From the NCBI GenBank assembly GCA_964355675.1, contig CAYHEC010000017.1:1-64000 (forward strand): a DNA stretch of 64,000 nt, in the 5' to 3' direction. Positions 34,664-42,826 of the stretch are shown here, piece by piece. A program made the translations under genes and the position numbers. This DNA is from CAMBDS01 sp964355675. GTDB lineage: Bacteria; Electryoneota; AABM5-125-24; Hatepunaeales; Hatepunaeaceae. Each line of letters begins with the position of its first letter. Position 1 is the first letter of the stretch. Below the pieces are notes generated by a model. The model had not been told where the DNA came from and did no database searches. It saw nothing but the letters and a program-made list of their open reading frames with translations.

Positions 34664-34707
34664 TGAATGAAATAACAAATTTAAATCACACCGTACCGGA
34701 GTTTCCA

Positions 34708-36411
34708 ATGGAAATTAAAGGCAAAAACATTCTCATCCTCGGAGGCTGGGGACTGGTCGGAACCGCGATTTGCCGTAAACTAATAGAATATGGACCTAAA
34801 AGTATAACAATTGCCTCACTCACCAAAGCTCAAGCCGAAGAAGCCGTTGCCGAGTTAAAACCTATCGCCGCGAAGGTAAAACTGGCGGCGGAGTGGGGGA
34901 ACATCTTCGTCCGAAACGAATTCAAAGATCTCTCACGCGATGAAATTCTTGGTAGCCGCGAACGGCGACTGATCCTTGCCGCAGATGTGCTTGAGAGAAC
35001 GACTGCCACCTCGTTCGGGCACTTTTTCCTCTACGACATGATCACCCGTTGCCAGCCCCACATCGTCATCGACTGCGTCAATACAGCAACCGGCGTAGCT
35101 TATCAAGACATCTACTCAGCAGGACTGCGCGTCCTTGAATTAGTAAAAGGAGTACAAGCCAACGAACCTGCCGAAGATTTCATTGTCGAAGTTGAGAAAC
35201 TGCTCGATACTCTTTATATACCGCAGATTGTGCGCCATGTGCAGGTGATCTATGCCGCAATGAAGGAAGCAAAAACGCACACATACGTCAAGGTTGGCAC
35301 GTCTGGCACTGGCGGGATGGGACTAAACATTCCTTACACTCACTCCGAAGACAAGCCGTCCCGAGTCTTACTATCTAAAAACTGTATTGCCGGAGCGCAT
35401 TCGCTGTTGCTTTTCCTGATGGGAAGGACTCCGGATGCACCTTATGTCAAAGAGGTAAAACCTGCAACTGCCATAGCCTGGAAACGCATCGAGCGGGGAG
35501 ACATCCTCAAAGGCGGCAAGCCGATCCCACTTTATGGCTGTCCGGCAGATAAATGTGTCAAGCTCGAGGGAACACTTGACACCGCCGCGAAACCTGCCGA
35601 CTGCGAACCCCTCGGCAAGAACTTGCAAGGCGTCTTCATCGACACCGGTGAAAATGGGACATTTTCGCCCGGCGAGTTCACCGCCATTACTACTATTGGC
35701 CAGATGGAATACATCACTCCTGAAGAGATCGCCAAGACAATCGCCTGGGAGATTGAAGGCGGTAACTCCGGGCACGACATCATCGGAGCCTTGGACGGCG
35801 CGGTGCTGAGTTCGACCTACCGTGCCGGTGTCATGCGGACTCTGGCCATCGACAAGATGAAAGCGATGCTAAAGGAAGAGTCAACCGACCCGGTGGCGTT
35901 TGAACTGCTTGGCCCGCCCCGCCTTTCCAAGCTACTGTACGAGGCGAACCTGTTGAAGCAGACATTCGGCTCAATCGACGCGGTGCTGAAAACAACTCCA
36001 AAGAAGCTCTCCGACGCCTGTATAAAATTGATCCAAAAAGATGACGGATTGCGGAGCAGAATAGTCTCCATCGGCATACCGATCCTGCTTGCCGACGGTA
36101 AATCTCTGTTGAAGGGACCCTTAGTCAAAGTCCCCGCCGATCCCCGTCGCACGAAGTTCACGATCACTCCCGATTCGATTGAGAACTGGTCACACAACGG
36201 CTGGGTTGACTTAAGGGTTGCCAATATGGTGAAGTGGCAGGAAAGACTGATGTTGTTGAAGAATCAAGCCCTTGCCGTCACCACCGACGACACATCCTCG
36301 CATACGATCCGCGATGCGGCGTTTTGGAGCTTCGACAAACCTCTCGATGAAGGCGAGCTTGTCGGCTGGATCTTCATCGAAGAGGAAAAGGGTTTAAGGA
36401 TGAAGAGTTAG
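34708..36411 (+). CDS. Rossmann-fold NAD(P)-binding protein of unknown function
   Basis: Encodes 567 aa. The N-terminus has a clear dinucleotide-binding motif (KNILILGGWGLVGTAICRKLI) as in short-chain or extended dehydrogenases; further parts (VKVGTSGTGGMGLNIPYTHSEDKPSRVLLSK, WEIEGGNSGHDIIGALDGAVLSSTYRAGVMRT) are well formed but I do not recognise the family. The ATG at 34708 is chosen because GGAG lies six bases upstream; the frame is open back to 34606, but this part comes from the repeat element. It stands alone between repeats. Confidence 0.75.
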   Translation: MEIKGKNILILGGWGLVGTAICRKLIEYGPKSITIASLTKAQAEEAVAELKPIAAKVKLAAEWGNIFVRNEFKDLSRDEILGSRERRLILAADVLERTTATSFGHFFLYDMITRCQPHIVIDCVNTATGVAYQDIYSAGLRVLELVKGVQANEPAEDFIVEVEKLLDTLYIPQIVRHVQVIYAAMKEAKTHTYVKVGTSGTGGMGLNIPYTHSEDKPSRVLLSKNCIAGAHSLLLFLMGRTPDAPYVKEVKPATAIAWKRIERGDILKGGKPIPLYGCPADKCVKLEGTLDTAAKPADCEPLGKNLQGVFIDTGENGTFSPGEFTAITTIGQMEYITPEEIAKTIAWEIEGGNSGHDIIGALDGAVLSSTYRAGVMRTLAIDKMKAMLKEESTDPVAFELLGPPRLSKLLYEANLLKQTFGSIDAVLKTTPKKLSDACIKLIQKDDGLRSRIVSIGIPILLADGKSLLKGPLVKVPADPRRTKFTITPDSIENWSHNGWVDLRVANMVKWQERLMLLKNQALAVTTDDTSSHTIRDAAFWSFDKPLDEGELVGWIFIEEEKGLRMKS

Positions 36412-36448
36412 GGAAGTGGGAAAGTGCGAAAGTAGGAAAGTGCGAAAG

Positions 36449-36473
36449 TGGGGCGGATTGCAATCCGCCCTAC
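36449..36473. repeat. palindrome, GTAGGGCGGATT family, next to 8-bp tandem repeat
   Basis: GTGGGGCGGATTG / CAATCCGCCCTAC. Immediately before it (36412-36450) the sequence repeats GAAAGTGC-like 8-base units about four times. Both lie in the gap after the gene ending at 36411. Confidence 0.85.
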
Positions 36474-36503
36474 CGAATCGCCGCTGACGAAAAGCAAGGA
36501 CAG

Positions 36504-36527
36504 CCGTCAATCCTCTGGGGTTGACGG
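36504..36527. repeat. hairpin of the GTCAACC...GGTTGAC family
   Basis: CCGTCAATCC / GGGGTTGACGG with a short loop. No T-run follows, so a terminator role is doubtful. Confidence 0.7.
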
Positions 36528-36598
36528 TATCCGAAATGTCCTTCCAGCTTGTTTATCGGAGGATATTATATTAAATTGTAACAATCGCGGCAATTGAG

Positions 36599-36913
36599 AT
36601 GAACCTATTTCCGACTCCGCATCTTCTTGGTAACGCGTTACTTGATGAAGAACGAGAGAAGCATATTCTGATTCGTCATCCTGAATTATCCCGTGATCAT
36701 CTTGAATTGATTGGTGATGTACTTCTTAGACCAGACAACGTGAGAAGTAGCTCCCGCGATCATACAGCCTTGCTATTCTCAAGGTATTTCCCGGATTTTA
36801 TGGGTGGCAAGCACATTGTTGTTGTCGTTGTTTCCAATTCCCTGACAGCCGCACATCGAATAATAACAGCCTATGTCACGAGGCGAATAATTGAAGGACA
36901 CAAAAATGTCTAA
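36599..36913 (+). CDS. small protein resembling PBECR-type nuclease/toxin partners of DUF2283
   Basis: Encodes 104 aa. The pattern HILIRHPELSRDHLELIGDVLLRPDNV...KHIVVVVVSN...IITAYVTRRIIEG recalls small phage-related nuclease-like proteins (PBECR) that are often coded next to DUF2283 proteins. The gene overlaps the DUF2283 gene by eight bases, so they form a unit, possibly toxin-antitoxin-like. The family call rests on memory of the motif pattern and is uncertain. ATG at 36599. Confidence 0.6.
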   Translation: MNLFPTPHLLGNALLDEEREKHILIRHPELSRDHLELIGDVLLRPDNVRSSSRDHTALLFSRYFPDFMGGKHIVVVVVSNSLTAAHRIITAYVTRRIIEGHKNV

Positions 36914-37139
36914 CAGACTTACGATTACATACGACCGTGAAGGGGACATTCTTTACATAAATCGGATGGAACCTTATCCTGAGCAGGATTCAGAGGAAGT
37001 TGGCGACGAAGTCGTCGCACGATTGAATCCAATCACCCATGAAATTGAGAACCTTGAGTTGCTTTTCTTTTCGACGCGTCTCCTTAGAAAGGACGTCTTG
37101 GAATTGCCTATTGAGGCAGAAATGCGGATGGCAGGATAA
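36906..37139 (+). CDS. DUF2283 protein
   Basis: Encodes 77 aa. The DUF2283 signature is visible: ITYDREGDILYINRM, then GDEVVARLNPITHEIENLELLFFS. Such proteins are small beta-rich and often follow a short nuclease-like gene, as here. The ATG at 36906 has AAGGA upstream; an in-frame TTG at 36891 is less likely. Molecular role is not known. Confidence 0.8.
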   Translation: MSNRLTITYDREGDILYINRMEPYPEQDSEEVGDEVVARLNPITHEIENLELLFFSTRLLRKDVLELPIEAEMRMAG

Positions 37140-37145
37140 GAAAGA

Positions 37146-37172
37146 GCCGTCAACCCTCCGGGGTTGACAGCG
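37146..37172. repeat. hairpin of the GTCAACC...GGTTGAC family
   Basis: GCCGTCAACC / GGGTTGACAGC with loop CTCCG, seven bases after the DUF2283 stop. No T-run follows it. Confidence 0.75.
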
Positions 37173-37207
37173 GATCACTGGCTATTACTGATCGGTATCG
37201 GAGAAAG

Positions 37208-38092
37208 ATGAAACTTACATTGAAAAGCTTGGCTCAAAAAGTTCTTGAGGAAGCGAAAACCCCACTATCAGCAAATGAGATCTGGGAGGTTGCCAAAGAA
37301 AAAGGTTATGATGGGGAATTACAGTCGATTGGGAAAACCCCATGGATGTCGATCTCAGCGCAAATCTATCGAGAACTCGTTTTGAAGCCTGAAAGTTCAA
37401 TATTTGAATTATTTGGAGAAAACCCTCGTCGCATCAAGCTTCGATCTTCCACAATTGTAACATCCAATGTACTTACTGAAACCTTCTCTACACCTGATTC
37501 AGTCAGTGAACGAGACTCTTATCCCGAAGTCGCGAGGTTCATTCGGCGTCAATTCGGCGCATACTCAAAGATTATTGATGATCGAAAATCAAAGAAGGGT
37601 AAAAAAGGTGAGAATGAGTGGATGCATCCCGATATAGTTGCGTGTTACTTTCCATTCGAAGATTGGAATACTGAAGTGTATGATTTAGCACGACAACTTA
37701 CAGGAACTCCTCAGAGGCTTTATGCATTCGAAGTTAAAAAGGAGATTCGATACGGGGATTTACGACAATCCTATTTTCAAGCTGTCTCAAACTCTTCATG
37801 GGCTAATGAAGCATACTTAGTAGCAGCCAATTTTCCAGATAAAGATGAGGATTTTATCGAAGAACTAAGAAGATTATCTGCTGCGTTTGGTATCGGAATT
37901 ATCGAGCTTGATAAGAAAGACCCAGAAGCATCCTTGATTATTGTTGGTGCTCGCTACAACGAACAGCTTGACTGGATTACGATCAACAAAATTGCTGGAT
38001 TGAATCCTGATTTTAAGGACTTTATTACAAAAGTTGGGAAGGATTCTTCAACCAAAAACGTTAGCAAAGAGTGGTACCAGAAGGTTGAGTAG
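37208..38092 (+). CDS. HARE-HTH domain protein with putative endonuclease fold
   Basis: Encodes 294 aa. The N-terminal ~75 residues are a HARE-HTH (HB1/ASXL/restriction endonuclease) winged helix: LAQKVLEEAKTPLSANEIWEVAKEKGY...PWMSISAQIYRELVLKPESSIF. The C-terminal part has HPDIVACYFPFEDW and RLYAFEVKKEIRYGDLRQSYFQAV, where D and ExK could form a PD-(D/E)xK-like site. This matches COG2958-type proteins, thought to be linked to restriction or epigenetic discrimination of DNA. No methylase is adjacent. The nuclease role is inferred. Confidence 0.75.
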   Translation: MKLTLKSLAQKVLEEAKTPLSANEIWEVAKEKGYDGELQSIGKTPWMSISAQIYRELVLKPESSIFELFGENPRRIKLRSSTIVTSNVLTETFSTPDSVSERDSYPEVARFIRRQFGAYSKIIDDRKSKKGKKGENEWMHPDIVACYFPFEDWNTEVYDLARQLTGTPQRLYAFEVKKEIRYGDLRQSYFQAVSNSSWANEAYLVAANFPDKDEDFIEELRRLSAAFGIGIIELDKKDPEASLIIVGARYNEQLDWITINKIAGLNPDFKDFITKVGKDSSTKNVSKEWYQKVE

Positions 38093-38112
38093 TTGACGTT
38101 GCTTATTCCCAC

Positions 38113-38141
38113 TTGACTTTTGCCTTCCATTTGCTTAGATT
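38113..38141 (+). promoter_or_regulatory. sigma70-type promoter of a putative small RNA
   Basis: TTGACT, 17-base spacer, TAGATT. Predicted start near 38148, followed ~85 bases later by a strong terminator, with no open frame of note between. Confidence 0.65.
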
Positions 38142-38147
38142 AGTGCT

Positions 38148-38241
38148 CACGAGGGTGGGCTTGCCTCAAGGGCAAACCTCCAACTTTGCGGGGACGGAAT
38201 TAGGGGTGCGCAACTCTGAGTTTACCGTCCCCGCTTCTTTT
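38148..38241 (+). ncRNA. putative ~95-nt small RNA
   Basis: The stretch lies between a good promoter (38113-38141) and an intrinsic terminator (stem GCGGGGACGG / CCGTCCCCGC at 38188-38197 and 38225-38234, then TTCTTTT). It contains a small hairpin TTGCC/GGCAA, and three segments (38149-38159, 38175-38186, 38203-38209) exactly complementary to parts of the tRNA-like sequence just downstream. It matches no RNA family that I can recognise (no SRP or 6S signature). Confidence 0.5.
38188..38241 (+). terminator. intrinsic terminator of the small RNA
   Basis: 10-bp perfect GC-rich stem GCGGGGACGG / CCGTCCCCGC with a 27-base loop, followed by TTCTTTT. Confidence 0.75.
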
Positions 38242-38251
38242 GTAGGACAGC

Positions 38252-38325
38252 ACCCCGGTAGCTCAATAGGATAGAGTCCCACCCTCGTAAGTTGGAGGTT
38301 GCGGGTTCGAATCCAACGTGGGGTG
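38252..38325 (+). tRNA. tRNA-Thr(CGU)-like sequence, divergent or pseudogene
   Basis: All arms have canonical lengths: acceptor ACCCCGG, D stem GCTC/GAGT, anticodon loop CTCGTAA (anticodon CGT), variable AGGTT, T loop TTCGAAT. Pairing is flawed: one G-G in the acceptor, one C-T in the anticodon stem and two mismatches in the T stem (GCGGG/CCAAC). Two extra G-C pairs extend the acceptor (38250-38251 with 38325-38326). It may be a pseudo-tRNA or a tRNA-like regulatory RNA; a functional tRNA is not certain. Confidence 0.45.
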
Positions 38326-38376
38326 CGACCTTTTGATTGTGCGTTATTGAAAATATCTTTCCAAAATCCAAAATCT

Positions 38377-39075
38377 ATGTTACCACTAATCGCCATCGAC
38401 GGCCCCGCCGGGGCCGGAAAATCATCCACTGCTCGTCAGGTCGCCTGGCGGCTCGGACTGCCTTATCTCGACACCGGAGGTCTCTACCGCGCCGCCGCTT
38501 GGGCGGTGCTGAAACAGCGAGTCGATCTCAAGGACCCGACCGCTATCTTCCACACTGTCGATAAAGCTGTCATCACTTTTGCCCAAGCCCAACGTGGCGT
38601 AAAATTTTGGGTCGATGGCGTTGACGTCACTATAGCCATCCGTCAGCCCGATGTGAATGTCGCTGTTTCGCCGGTCTGCGAAGTAGGAAATGTTCGTAAG
38701 AAACTCGTCGCCATGCAGAGAGGCTGGGCGGCGAGAGGTTTCGGTGTCCTTGAAGGTCGCGACATCGGTACGGTCGTCTGTCCCGAAGCAGGACTTAAGG
38801 TCTTTATGACGGCACGACCCGAAATTCGCTCCATGCGTCGTGGAAAAGAGCTCGGCATCGATCAAGACCCCGAGTCCCTGACTCGTCTTACGACCGAGAT
38901 TGCGGAACGCGACCGCCGGGATACAGAACGCACAGATTCCCCACTGAGACCTGGTGACGAGGCGGTTATTCTCGACACATCAGACATGACTTTTAACGAA
39001 CAGGTGGATACTATTGTCAGGCTGGCGGCGGAGCGATTCGGTACGCGGCTCTACGCGGCTTCGACAAGACCTTGA
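38377..39075 (+). CDS. cmk: cytidylate kinase
   Basis: Encodes 232 aa. P-loop IDGPAGAGKSS, the LDTGGLYRAAA motif, VLEGRDIGTVVCPEAGLKVFMTA and RDRRDTERTDSPLRPGDEAVILDTS identify CMP kinase. The ATG at 38377 is chosen as start since homologues begin with PLIAIDGPAG; the frame is open upstream through the tRNA-like sequence but that part has no similarity to Cmk. Confidence 0.94.
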   Translation: MLPLIAIDGPAGAGKSSTARQVAWRLGLPYLDTGGLYRAAAWAVLKQRVDLKDPTAIFHTVDKAVITFAQAQRGVKFWVDGVDVTIAIRQPDVNVAVSPVCEVGNVRKKLVAMQRGWAARGFGVLEGRDIGTVVCPEAGLKVFMTARPEIRSMRRGKELGIDQDPESLTRLTTEIAERDRRDTERTDSPLRPGDEAVILDTSDMTFNEQVDTIVRLAAERFGTRLYAASTRP

Positions 39076-39101
39076 TGGCTGTTAACTAAATAATTTGGTA
39101 G

Positions 39102-39191
39102 CGCGTAGGGGCCGAAGCCACCGAAGGTGGCTTCGTGCCTGCCTCGGCCAGAAAAGCACGATCCCGACAAGTCGGGATCGGCTTCTACGCG
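39102..39191. repeat. composite nested palindrome
   Basis: Outer arms CGCGTAG / CTACGCG enclose two inner hairpins, CGAAGCCACC / GGTGGCTTCG and CGATCCCGAC / GTCGGGATCG. It lies after cmk. The remaining bases to 39461 show no gene. Confidence 0.8.
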
Positions 39192-39212
39192 GTTGTTAGC
39201 TTCTCGACATGA

Positions 39213-39248
39213 ACAAAGCTGTCAACCCTCCGGGATTGACAGCTTTGT
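39213..39248 (+). terminator. hairpin of the GTCAACC family, probable cmk terminator
   Basis: 13-bp stem ACAAAGCTGTCAA / TTGACAGCTTTGT with loop CCCTCCGGGA. No strong T-run on the plus strand, so termination is only probable. Confidence 0.6.
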
Positions 39249-39461
39249 CACTTAAAGAAATCCATTATTTTTGATTAACCTGCAAACAATTCACTTTCAA
39301 TCTATAGAACCATTGACTAATCCATAAAGGTATATTAATATGAAAGACTGAAGGTTTAAAACCAGAAGTCTCAAAATAACCGCAAAGATCGGAATGCCGT
39401 ATGTTGAATAGCGCCGGCGTTCTGTATCGACTCCATCCATTTAGGTATAACTGAGGTCGCT

Positions 39462-41561
39462 GTGAAGGAAGCACACCCCGAAAATATCCGCAATATTGCC
39501 TTGATTTCGCATCAAGGAGCCGGAAAAACAACTCTGACCGAGACCATGCTTCATCGCATGGGCGTCATCACACGTATGGGTTCTATCGAAGAAGGAAACA
39601 CCCAGAGTGACTATCATCATGACGAAATTACTCGAAAAATCTCGATTACTACGACTCTACTCGTCGGATACCATAACGGTATTAAATTGAATATACTTGA
39701 CACGCCGGGATTTACAGACTTTCAAGGTGACGTCATCAGTGCGGTTCGCGCCGCTGATTGTGCCTGTCTGCTGATAAATGCCACGTCAGGTATCGAGGTT
39801 GGGACCGAGTTGGTTTGGGGGATTGCTTCTGAAGTAAAATTACCGAAATTTTTCTTCGTAAATCATCTCGACAAAGAGCATGTCAATTTCGAGAAAATCT
39901 TCAATGAGTTGATCGAAGAATTTAGTGGCGCTGTACTTACTCAATTCCCAGTCAATCCGGGATCAGACGCCTTCAACCAGATCGTCGATTTGATCTCAAT
40001 GAAGCTGATCACTTATAATCCCGACGGGACAGAAAAATCACGCACCGATATTCCAGCGGAACTAAAGTCAAAAGCTGACGAATTACATCTTAAGCTGATT
40101 GAGCGATCCGCCGAAGCTGACGACGCGTTAATGGAGAAGTTCTTCGAGGAAGATACCCTTTCCCACGAGGACATGCTCGCCGGTTTAAGAAAAGGTCTTC
40201 GGGAAGGGACATTGAATCCGGTTCTCTGCGGATCTGCCAAGAAACAGGTTGGTACCTCACTTCTTCTTGAATTCGTAAATTCTGCGGTCCCTTCACCGGC
40301 AGATATACCGTCATTCAAAGCGACTTTAGAAGGAAGCGAAAAGACGGTTATGCTGTCTTGTAACCCCACCGGCCTGCTGGCGGCATTGGTATTTAAGACT
40401 ATCTCGGAACAGCATGTTGGTGATCTTTCATTTTTTCGGGTTTTTTCCGGCACGATTGCCGCCGCATCGGAAGCCAGGAATTCGAAAAGAGCGTCATCCG
40501 AAAAAATCGGGCAAATTTTTACCGTCTCCTCGAAGACACGCAAATCAGCCGACGAAGTATCGGCCGGAGACATTGGCGCACTGGTAAAACTCCATAATAC
40601 CCACTCTGGCGATACATTAACAGCAACCAAAGATGGAGTCATTCTTCCGACCATTCATTATCCTGATCCGGTCACTCGTACAGCGATGGTTCCGCGCCAT
40701 CGAGGCGAGGAAGAGAAAATTTCGAACGGGTTGCACATACTCACCGAAGAAGATCCGACGATCAAATTCCATTATGACTCGGAGCTTGCACAACTAATCG
40801 TGGAAGCCCAGGGCGAACTCCATCTGAATAGCATGATCGACAAACTTAAAGACCGATTTGGAGTAGATGTAGATCAAGTTGAACCCCATATACCTTATCG
40901 CGAAGCTATACGCGGTCATGCCGAAGGTCAAGGAAAGTACAAAAAACAGTCTGGAGGCCGCGGACAGTTCGGTGACTGCTGGTTAAAGCTTGAGTCCATT
41001 CCCCGCGATCACGAATTTGAATTCGTTGACGCCATCGTCGGCGGAGTCATTCCGGGCAAGTTTATCCCGGCTATCGAAAAAGGCGTAAAATCCGCGATGG
41101 TTGACGGCGTGATCGCTGGATTTACGGTTGTAGGTGTACGTTGCACGGTTTACGATGGGTCTTACCATACTGTTGACTCCTCAGAAAACTCCTTCAAAAT
41201 TGCCGCCTCTATGGGATTTAAGAAAATATTCAAAGAGGCCAAACCGGTTGTTCTGGAACCAATCTACAACCTTGAATTGCGAGTCCCCGAGGAGTTCATG
41301 GGTGACGTCATGGGGGACATATCTTCAAAACGAGGCAAGATCAGCGGAATGGATCGAGAGGGCAGATTCCAATTGATCAAAGCAAAAATTCCACTGGCCG
41401 AGTTGCACAAATACTCAAGTACGTTACGTTCGCTTACCGGCGGTCGAGGTAATCATCGCCAAAGCTTCTCTCATTATGAAGAAACGCCTGGAGACATTCA
41501 ACAGAAACTGATGACCGCCTATGAAGAACGTCGTGCCAAAGGCGGCGCTGAAGAGGAGTAA
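39462..41561 (+). CDS. EF-G-like translational GTPase (second EF-G paralogue type)
   Basis: Encodes 699 aa with all five EF-G domains. G1 is SHQGAGKTTL, G3 is DTPGFTDF where normal EF-G has DTPGHVDF, and G4 is NHLDKE where NKxD is usual. Later motifs (YDGSYHTVDSSENSFKIAASMGF, LEPIYNLELRVPEEFMGDVMGDISSKRG) are typical of domains IV-V. The pattern agrees with EF-G-like paralogues of unclear role rather than with main FusA. The GTG start at 39462 is preceded by a weak ribosome site. Confidence 0.88.
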   Translation: MKEAHPENIRNIALISHQGAGKTTLTETMLHRMGVITRMGSIEEGNTQSDYHHDEITRKISITTTLLVGYHNGIKLNILDTPGFTDFQGDVISAVRAADCACLLINATSGIEVGTELVWGIASEVKLPKFFFVNHLDKEHVNFEKIFNELIEEFSGAVLTQFPVNPGSDAFNQIVDLISMKLITYNPDGTEKSRTDIPAELKSKADELHLKLIERSAEADDALMEKFFEEDTLSHEDMLAGLRKGLREGTLNPVLCGSAKKQVGTSLLLEFVNSAVPSPADIPSFKATLEGSEKTVMLSCNPTGLLAALVFKTISEQHVGDLSFFRVFSGTIAAASEARNSKRASSEKIGQIFTVSSKTRKSADEVSAGDIGALVKLHNTHSGDTLTATKDGVILPTIHYPDPVTRTAMVPRHRGEEEKISNGLHILTEEDPTIKFHYDSELAQLIVEAQGELHLNSMIDKLKDRFGVDVDQVEPHIPYREAIRGHAEGQGKYKKQSGGRGQFGDCWLKLESIPRDHEFEFVDAIVGGVIPGKFIPAIEKGVKSAMVDGVIAGFTVVGVRCTVYDGSYHTVDSSENSFKIAASMGFKKIFKEAKPVVLEPIYNLELRVPEEFMGDVMGDISSKRGKISGMDREGRFQLIKAKIPLAELHKYSSTLRSLTGGRGNHRQSFSHYEETPGDIQQKLMTAYEERRAKGGAEEE

Positions 41562-41562
41562 T

Positions 41563-42069
41563 TTGGAACGAATTTGGGCGCCTTGGAGACTTAAATACAT
41601 CGAATCGACACTGATACCATCATCTGACTGCTTTCTCTGTGACGCTTCGCTTCAAGAAGTATGCTATGAGACGCTGACAGTCTGGCAAGACGAGACCACG
41701 CTCGTTATTATGAACAGGTTCCCCTATAATAACGGGCACTTACTCATCGCTCCCAGGAAGCATGTCGGCGACATCTCAGATCTTACCATCTTAGAAGGCT
41801 CGGCATTGTTTGCATCATTGCAACGGGCAACCGGTTGGTTAACCGCGGTATATTCGCCGCATGGTTTCAATATCGGGATGAACCTTGGACGCGTTGCCGG
41901 AGCCGGCCTGCCGGGACATCTCCATATCCATCTCGTGCCAAGGTGGAGCGGAGATGTCAACTTTATGACAGTTGTTGGCGAAGTAAAGGTGATTTCGGAA
42001 AGTCTTGAGGTCGGGTGGGAGCGTATCCGGGCGGTGGTAGTGAAAAATAATGATCCGGTCGGTTCATAA
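41563..42069 (+). CDS. HIT-family Ap4A phosphorylase/hydrolase-like protein
   Basis: Encodes 168 aa. LERIWAPWRLKYI at the N-terminus, a CFLC zinc pair, NNGHLLIAPRKHVGD and the histidine triad GHLHIHLVPRW place it in the HIT family close to bacterial Ap4A phosphorylase-like proteins. These act on dinucleoside polyphosphates or related nucleotides. The TTG start at 41563 follows the EF-G-like stop by one base and has GAGGAG just upstream, so the two genes are probably co-translated. Confidence 0.9.
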   Translation: MERIWAPWRLKYIESTLIPSSDCFLCDASLQEVCYETLTVWQDETTLVIMNRFPYNNGHLLIAPRKHVGDISDLTILEGSALFASLQRATGWLTAVYSPHGFNIGMNLGRVAGAGLPGHLHIHLVPRWSGDVNFMTVVGEVKVISESLEVGWERIRAVVVKNNDPVGS

Positions 42070-42073
42070 TGTT

Positions 42074-42160
42074 CTTGGAGGGCGGACTTTCAGTCCGCTC
42101 TCGTCCGGGCAGGACAGGTTTCCAAACCTGTCAGAGCGGACTAAAAGTCCGCCCTCCAAG
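42074..42160. mobile_element. 87-bp nested palindromic element
   Basis: Perfect 17-bp terminal inverted repeats CTTGGAGGGCGGACTTT / AAAGTCCGCCCTCCAAG. Inside are inverted AGTCCGCTCT / AGAGCGGACT and, in the centre, GACAGGTTT / AAACCTGTC. It thus looks like one palindrome family opened by another. It lies five bases after the HIT gene stop. Confidence 0.88.
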
Positions 42161-42243
42161 TATCAATTGTTTCTACAAAATAATACTCTTATCATTACAA
42201 CTTATCTCCACAAAATATCAATATCATTCAAACCGAGATCGAA

Positions 42244-42807
42244 ATGCGGAACGAAACTATTGAAATCAAGTTACCTATCACAGATGATACAGCGCGAGCC
42301 CTCGTAGCTGGAGATGCAGTCAGCCTAAGTGGCGTTATGTTCTCAGCGCGTGACGCCGCTCATAAAAAGCTGGTCGATCTGCTCGACGCCGGAGAGCCTT
42401 TGCCAATCGAGATTGCCGGGCAGACTATCTATTATATGGGGCCTTCACCCGCCAAACCGGGATCCGTTATTGGATCAGCCGGCCCAACTACCAGTTACCG
42501 GATGGACGCTTATGCTCCGACTTTGATCGCTATCGGATTGAGGGGGATGGTCGGCAAAGGTGAGCGAGGTTCCAATGTTGTTGAGGCTATGAAACAACAT
42601 GGTGCAGTTTACTTCGCCGCAACTGGTGGAGCCGCGGCTCTGATCTCTCAGTCCATTATCGAAGCCGAGGTCGTAGCTTTTCCAGAGCTTGGGCCGGAAG
42701 CGGTACGTAGGCTCGTCGTTAAAGGCTTTCAAGTCATTGTCGCACAAGATTCGCACGGCGGGAATCTCTATAAGGACGGGGTGGAACGATATCGTGATGC
42801 ATCGTGA
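42244..42807 (+). CDS. class I fumarase / Fe-S hydro-lyase beta subunit
   Basis: Encodes 187 aa. The family (fumarate hydratase class I C-terminal half, or L-tartrate dehydratase beta) is clear from GDAVSLSGVMFSARDAAHKKL, YMGPSPAKPGSVIGSAGPTTSYRMD, GMVGKGER and YFAATGGAAAL. It works as a heterodimer with an alpha subunit that binds the 4Fe-4S cluster; no alpha gene is near. The N-terminus is complete. It may pair with an alpha subunit coded elsewhere. Confidence 0.9.
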   Translation: MRNETIEIKLPITDDTARALVAGDAVSLSGVMFSARDAAHKKLVDLLDAGEPLPIEIAGQTIYYMGPSPAKPGSVIGSAGPTTSYRMDAYAPTLIAIGLRGMVGKGERGSNVVEAMKQHGAVYFAATGGAAALISQSIIEAEVVAFPELGPEAVRRLVVKGFQVIVAQDSHGGNLYKDGVERYRDAS

Positions 42808-42826
42808 AGGAAATTAAGGAGTTGAA

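Noticed and set aside
34606..34707. N-terminal extension of the Rossmann protein (SELASQANKS...)
   Set aside because: It is coded by the arm of the composite repeat, the same arm exists at 1-77, and a good ribosome site precedes the ATG at 34708.
38148..38241. SRP RNA or 6S RNA
   Set aside because: The conserved GGAAG tetraloop region of SRP RNA is missing and the length is too small for 6S RNA.
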